From positions 809,543-873,542 of the forward strand of contig NZ_JALGBH010000002.1 of NCBI RefSeq assembly GCF_022809115.1: a DNA stretch of 64,000 nucleotides, given 5' to 3'. The position numbers were made by a program, and so were the translations under genes. Shown here piece after piece: positions 61,834-64,000 of the stretch. The notes beneath the pieces were generated by a model. The model made no database searches, was not told where the DNA came from, and saw nothing but the letters and a program-made list of their open reading frames with translations. Source of the stretch: Pedobacter montanisoli (GTDB taxonomy: Bacteria; Bacteroidota; Bacteroidia; Sphingobacteriales; Sphingobacteriaceae). Each line of letters begins with the position of its first letter. Within the stretch, counting starts at the first letter, position 1.

Positions 61834-62727
61834 TTACACCCAATTAATGTCTTTTTTCAACAGGCTTAAGGTAGCTTCTTCTTCGCTGCCTTCCAGTACT
61901 TTTGGATTATAGTTCCATTTTGCAGTTGGCGGAAGGCTCATTAAAATACTCTCTATGCGTCCGTTGGTCTCCAAGCCAAATTTAGTACCTGAATCATATA
62001 CAAGATTGAATTCTGCATACCTGCTCCTGCGTAGGTATTGCCATTCTTTATGAGGTGCAGTATATTCTTTATCTCTGTTTCTGTCTATTAATTCGGTATA
62101 AATAGGTAAGAAAGAGTTGCCTACTTCTATTGAAAAATCTAAGATCTGATCAAAATTAAGCCCGGTGTTATCAGGTCTTAAGCGATCATAAAATATGCCA
62201 CCTACTCCCCTTGTTTCATCACGGTGTTTAATGAAAAAATAGTTATCGGCCTGGGTTTTAAATTTCTGGTAAAAATCGGGGCTAAACTTATCGCAAGCCT
62301 GTTTTAATCTGTGGTGAAAGAAACGGGCATCTGTAGGGATTACATAATGCGGAGTTAAATCTATGCCACCACCAAACCAACGGGTTTGCTCATCCATTTC
62401 AAAATACCGGATGTTCATATGGATAATAGGCACGAATGGATTTTCAGGGTGGATTACAATAGATACACCTGTGGCGAAGAACTCATCATTTTCTACTTTA
62501 AATGCTTTCTTTACACTCTCCGGTAACTTGCCAAATACAGCAGAAAAATTTACACCTCCTTTTTCTATTACTGCACCGTGCTGTATTACCCGGGTTCTTC
62601 CTCCGCCTCCGCCTTCTCTTTCCCAAAGTTCTTCTTCAAATTTAGATTTGCCATCAGCAAGCTCTAATCCTTCACAAATGCTATCCTGAATTTGTTTGTA
62701 CGCGGCAGCTACTTTATCCTTAAACAT
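61834..62727 (-). CDS. hemF: Oxygen-dependent coproporphyrinogen III oxidase
   Basis: 297 residues, normal length. Conserved parts are WEREGGGGGRTRVIQHGAVI, EKGGVNFSAVFGKLP, SIVIHPENPFVPIIHMNIRY, WFGGGIDLTPHY, and GVGGIFYDRL, with the C-terminal SLPPTAKWNYNPKVL. The enzyme decarboxylates coproporphyrinogen III to protoporphyrinogen IX using O2, so the organism makes haem aerobically. It is upstream of the bioB duplication on the same strand, with no other haem gene nearby. Confidence 0.96.
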   Translation of the reverse strand: MFKDKVAAAYKQIQDSICEGLELADGKSKFEEELWEREGGGGGRTRVIQHGAVIEKGGVNFSAVFGKLPESVKKAFKVENDEFFATGVSIVIHPENPFVPIIHMNIRYFEMDEQTRWFGGGIDLTPHYVIPTDARFFHHRLKQACDKFSPDFYQKFKTQADNYFFIKHRDETRGVGGIFYDRLRPDNTGLNFDQILDFSIEVGNSFLPIYTELIDRNRDKEYTAPHKEWQYLRRSRYAEFNLVYDSGTKFGLETNGRIESILMSLPPTAKWNYNPKVLEGSEEEATLSLLKKDINWV

Positions 62728-62814
62728 GACTATAAATTATGCTATCAAAGTTACGCTAAATAAAAAGGGATCGGTTCTAATAAATATAGATAGTACATTG
62801 ACTTGACATAAAGC

Positions 62815-64000
62815 CTATTCTTCGATATAATCAAGGTCTTTGAGAAAGGTTTCCTGTAATTGACTTACGGCAAATAAAGCTATTACAACGCAGATAAAGC
62901 CTACAATTAATGCACTGTTTAAAATACCCACTTGATCTTTAAAGAATTGGAATGAAAGTGTAATGGCGATGAGCGAACCTCTTATAAAATTGGGTACGGT
63001 GGTGGTAACCGTTGCACGCAGATTGGTGCCAAACTGCTCTGAAGCTATGGTTACAAAGGTAGCCCAATAACCCGAAGCAAATCCCAGTAACAAGCTTAAT
63101 CCTATAAATTTTTCTGGCGTTAAACCATCAGAATTAAGGTATATGACAATTGAAATGGCTGTTAATGTTAAAAAGATATACATGACTTTTTTACGAGATT
63201 TTAGAATCTGCGCAATAAAAGCTGCCACAATATCGCCTATGGAAATACCGATGTAACAATACATGATCCCCTTGCCCGCATTTAAAACTCCGTTTGCGTT
63301 CATGGCTTTTCCAATCTCAGGCGAAAAAGTAATCAGCACACCTACTACAAACCATAAAGGCAGCCCAATTAAAATGCAGTAAAGGTATTTCTTGAAACGG
63401 GCACCATTGTTAAATAACATCCAGATGTTGCCTCTTTGTATATTATTTTCTTTTGCTTCTTTAAATAAACCTGATTCTACCAAGCCAACTCGCATCAACA
63501 ATAAAGCTAAGCCCATTCCTCCACCAATAAAATAGCTGGTTTGCCAGGTATATTTATCAGCGATTAATGCAGCCACTACTGCGCCCATTAAACCTACCGC
63601 TGCCACCACCATGGTACCATAGCCCCGGTATTTTTTACTCATGGTTTCGGTTACCAAAGTAATACCTGCTCCCAATTCGCCCGCAAGCCCTACTCCGGCT
63701 ATAAATCTGATAATGATATAACTGTTTACATCTGTAACGAAGCCGTTGGCTATATTGGCAAGTGAGTAAGTGATGATGGAGCCAAACAAAACACTCAATC
63801 GACCTTTTTTATCACCCAGTATGCCCCATAAAATACCGCCTAACAGCATACCGAACATTTGACTGTTGATAATGCTCGCACCTACTCTGAGCATATCTGC
63901 ATCGGGTACGTTTAAATCTTTAAGGCTCTTTACACGTACAACAGAAAACAATATAAGGTCGTAAATATCAACGAAATAGCCTAATGAAGCTACAATAATA
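62815..64000 (-). CDS. MFS transporter, 5' end outside the window
   Basis: The frame stays open to the last base of the window (IIVASLGYFVDIYDLILFSV just inside the edge), so the true start is beyond 64000. At least 394 residues with about eleven predicted helices; the FVDIYDLILFSV motif in helix 1 and GGILWGILGDKKGRLSVLFG (motif A, about residues 50-70 of the visible part) are of the SHS/AAHS metabolite-proton symporter branch, which takes up organic or aromatic acids. It lies 87 bases upstream of hemF on the same strand. Confidence 0.88.
   Translation of the reverse strand, partial: IIVASLGYFVDIYDLILFSVVRVKSLKDLNVPDADMLRVGASIINSQMFGMLLGGILWGILGDKKGRLSVLFGSIITYSLANIANGFVTDVNSYIIIRFIAGVGLAGELGAGITLVTETMSKKYRGYGTMVVAAVGLMGAVVAALIADKYTWQTSYFIGGGMGLALLLMRVGLVESGLFKEAKENNIQRGNIWMLFNNGARFKKYLYCILIGLPLWFVVGVLITFSPEIGKAMNANGVLNAGKGIMYCYIGISIGDIVAAFIAQILKSRKKVMYIFLTLTAISIVIYLNSDGLTPEKFIGLSLLLGFASGYWATFVTIASEQFGTNLRATVTTTVPNFIRGSLIAITLSFQFFKDQVGILNSALIVGFICVVIALFAVSQLQETFLKDLDYIEE

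Overview
The window reads as a chromosomal segment of a Bacteroidota bacterium, most likely family Sphingobacteriaceae (Pedobacter-like). This is inferred from AT-rich DNA, SusC-style TonB receptors, T9SS sorting domains, near absence of Shine-Dalgarno sites, promoters of the TTTG / TAnnTTTG type, and many protein families typical of that group (DUF2200, DUF4876, DUF6588, DUF6850). Genus level is an inference only.

Layout. 1-6.8 kb: a patatin/BamA-type outer membrane phospholipase, then a rightward run of small enzymes (DUF2200, RibD-C reductase, cupin, DyP peroxidase, nitronate monooxygenase, GNAT). 6.8-13.7 kb: an accessory island on the minus strand. It holds a lipoprotein polymorphic toxin (pretoxin domain plus a PD-(D/E)xK-like tip), four paralogous Imm49-like immunity genes, two relic toxin tails, a secreted protein of unknown function, a truncated SRPBCC gene at the left edge and tRNA-Arg(CCG) at the right edge. 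14-29.7 kb: mostly core genes (mgtE, RluD-like and TruC-like pseudouridine synthases, class IV aminotransferase, fmt, NamZ-like, LolE-like permease, DinB-like thiol transferase, S9 peptidase, DNA polymerase IV). 29.7-36.5 kb: a four-gene outer-membrane operon (TonB receptor, DUF4876 lipoprotein, DUF6850 barrel, di-haem peroxidase) behind operator-like sites. 36.5-39 kb: MATE pump, AlbA-type protein and hotdog protein. 39.2-46.9 kb: a Crp-AraC fusion regulator, a perfect 28-bp palindrome and a 2197-residue T9SS surface protein. 47.2-52.1 kb: gyrA and two TPR proteins. 52.4-57.4 kb: a small orphan protein, a DUF763-endonuclease V operon with an inverted repeat over its promoter, a Tet-type MFS pump and PhoH. 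58-64 kb: FUSC protein, bioB (with a tandemly duplicated 5' end), hemF and an MFS transporter cut by the window edge.

How the parts work together. The most notable system is the toxin-immunity array. Each degraded toxin C-terminus still sits just upstream of its own immunity gene, and the immunity genes share almost identical C-terminal halves but different N-terminal halves. This looks like stepwise growth by toxin-tip replacement, with old immunity genes kept as a record. Two other loci look under-described: the DUF763-EndoV pair (probable DNA repair or nucleic-acid processing unit with its own operator) and the Crp-AraC regulator next to its giant surface protein. A palindromic, cloverleaf-like mobile repeat occurs twice (23.1 and 60.4 kb).
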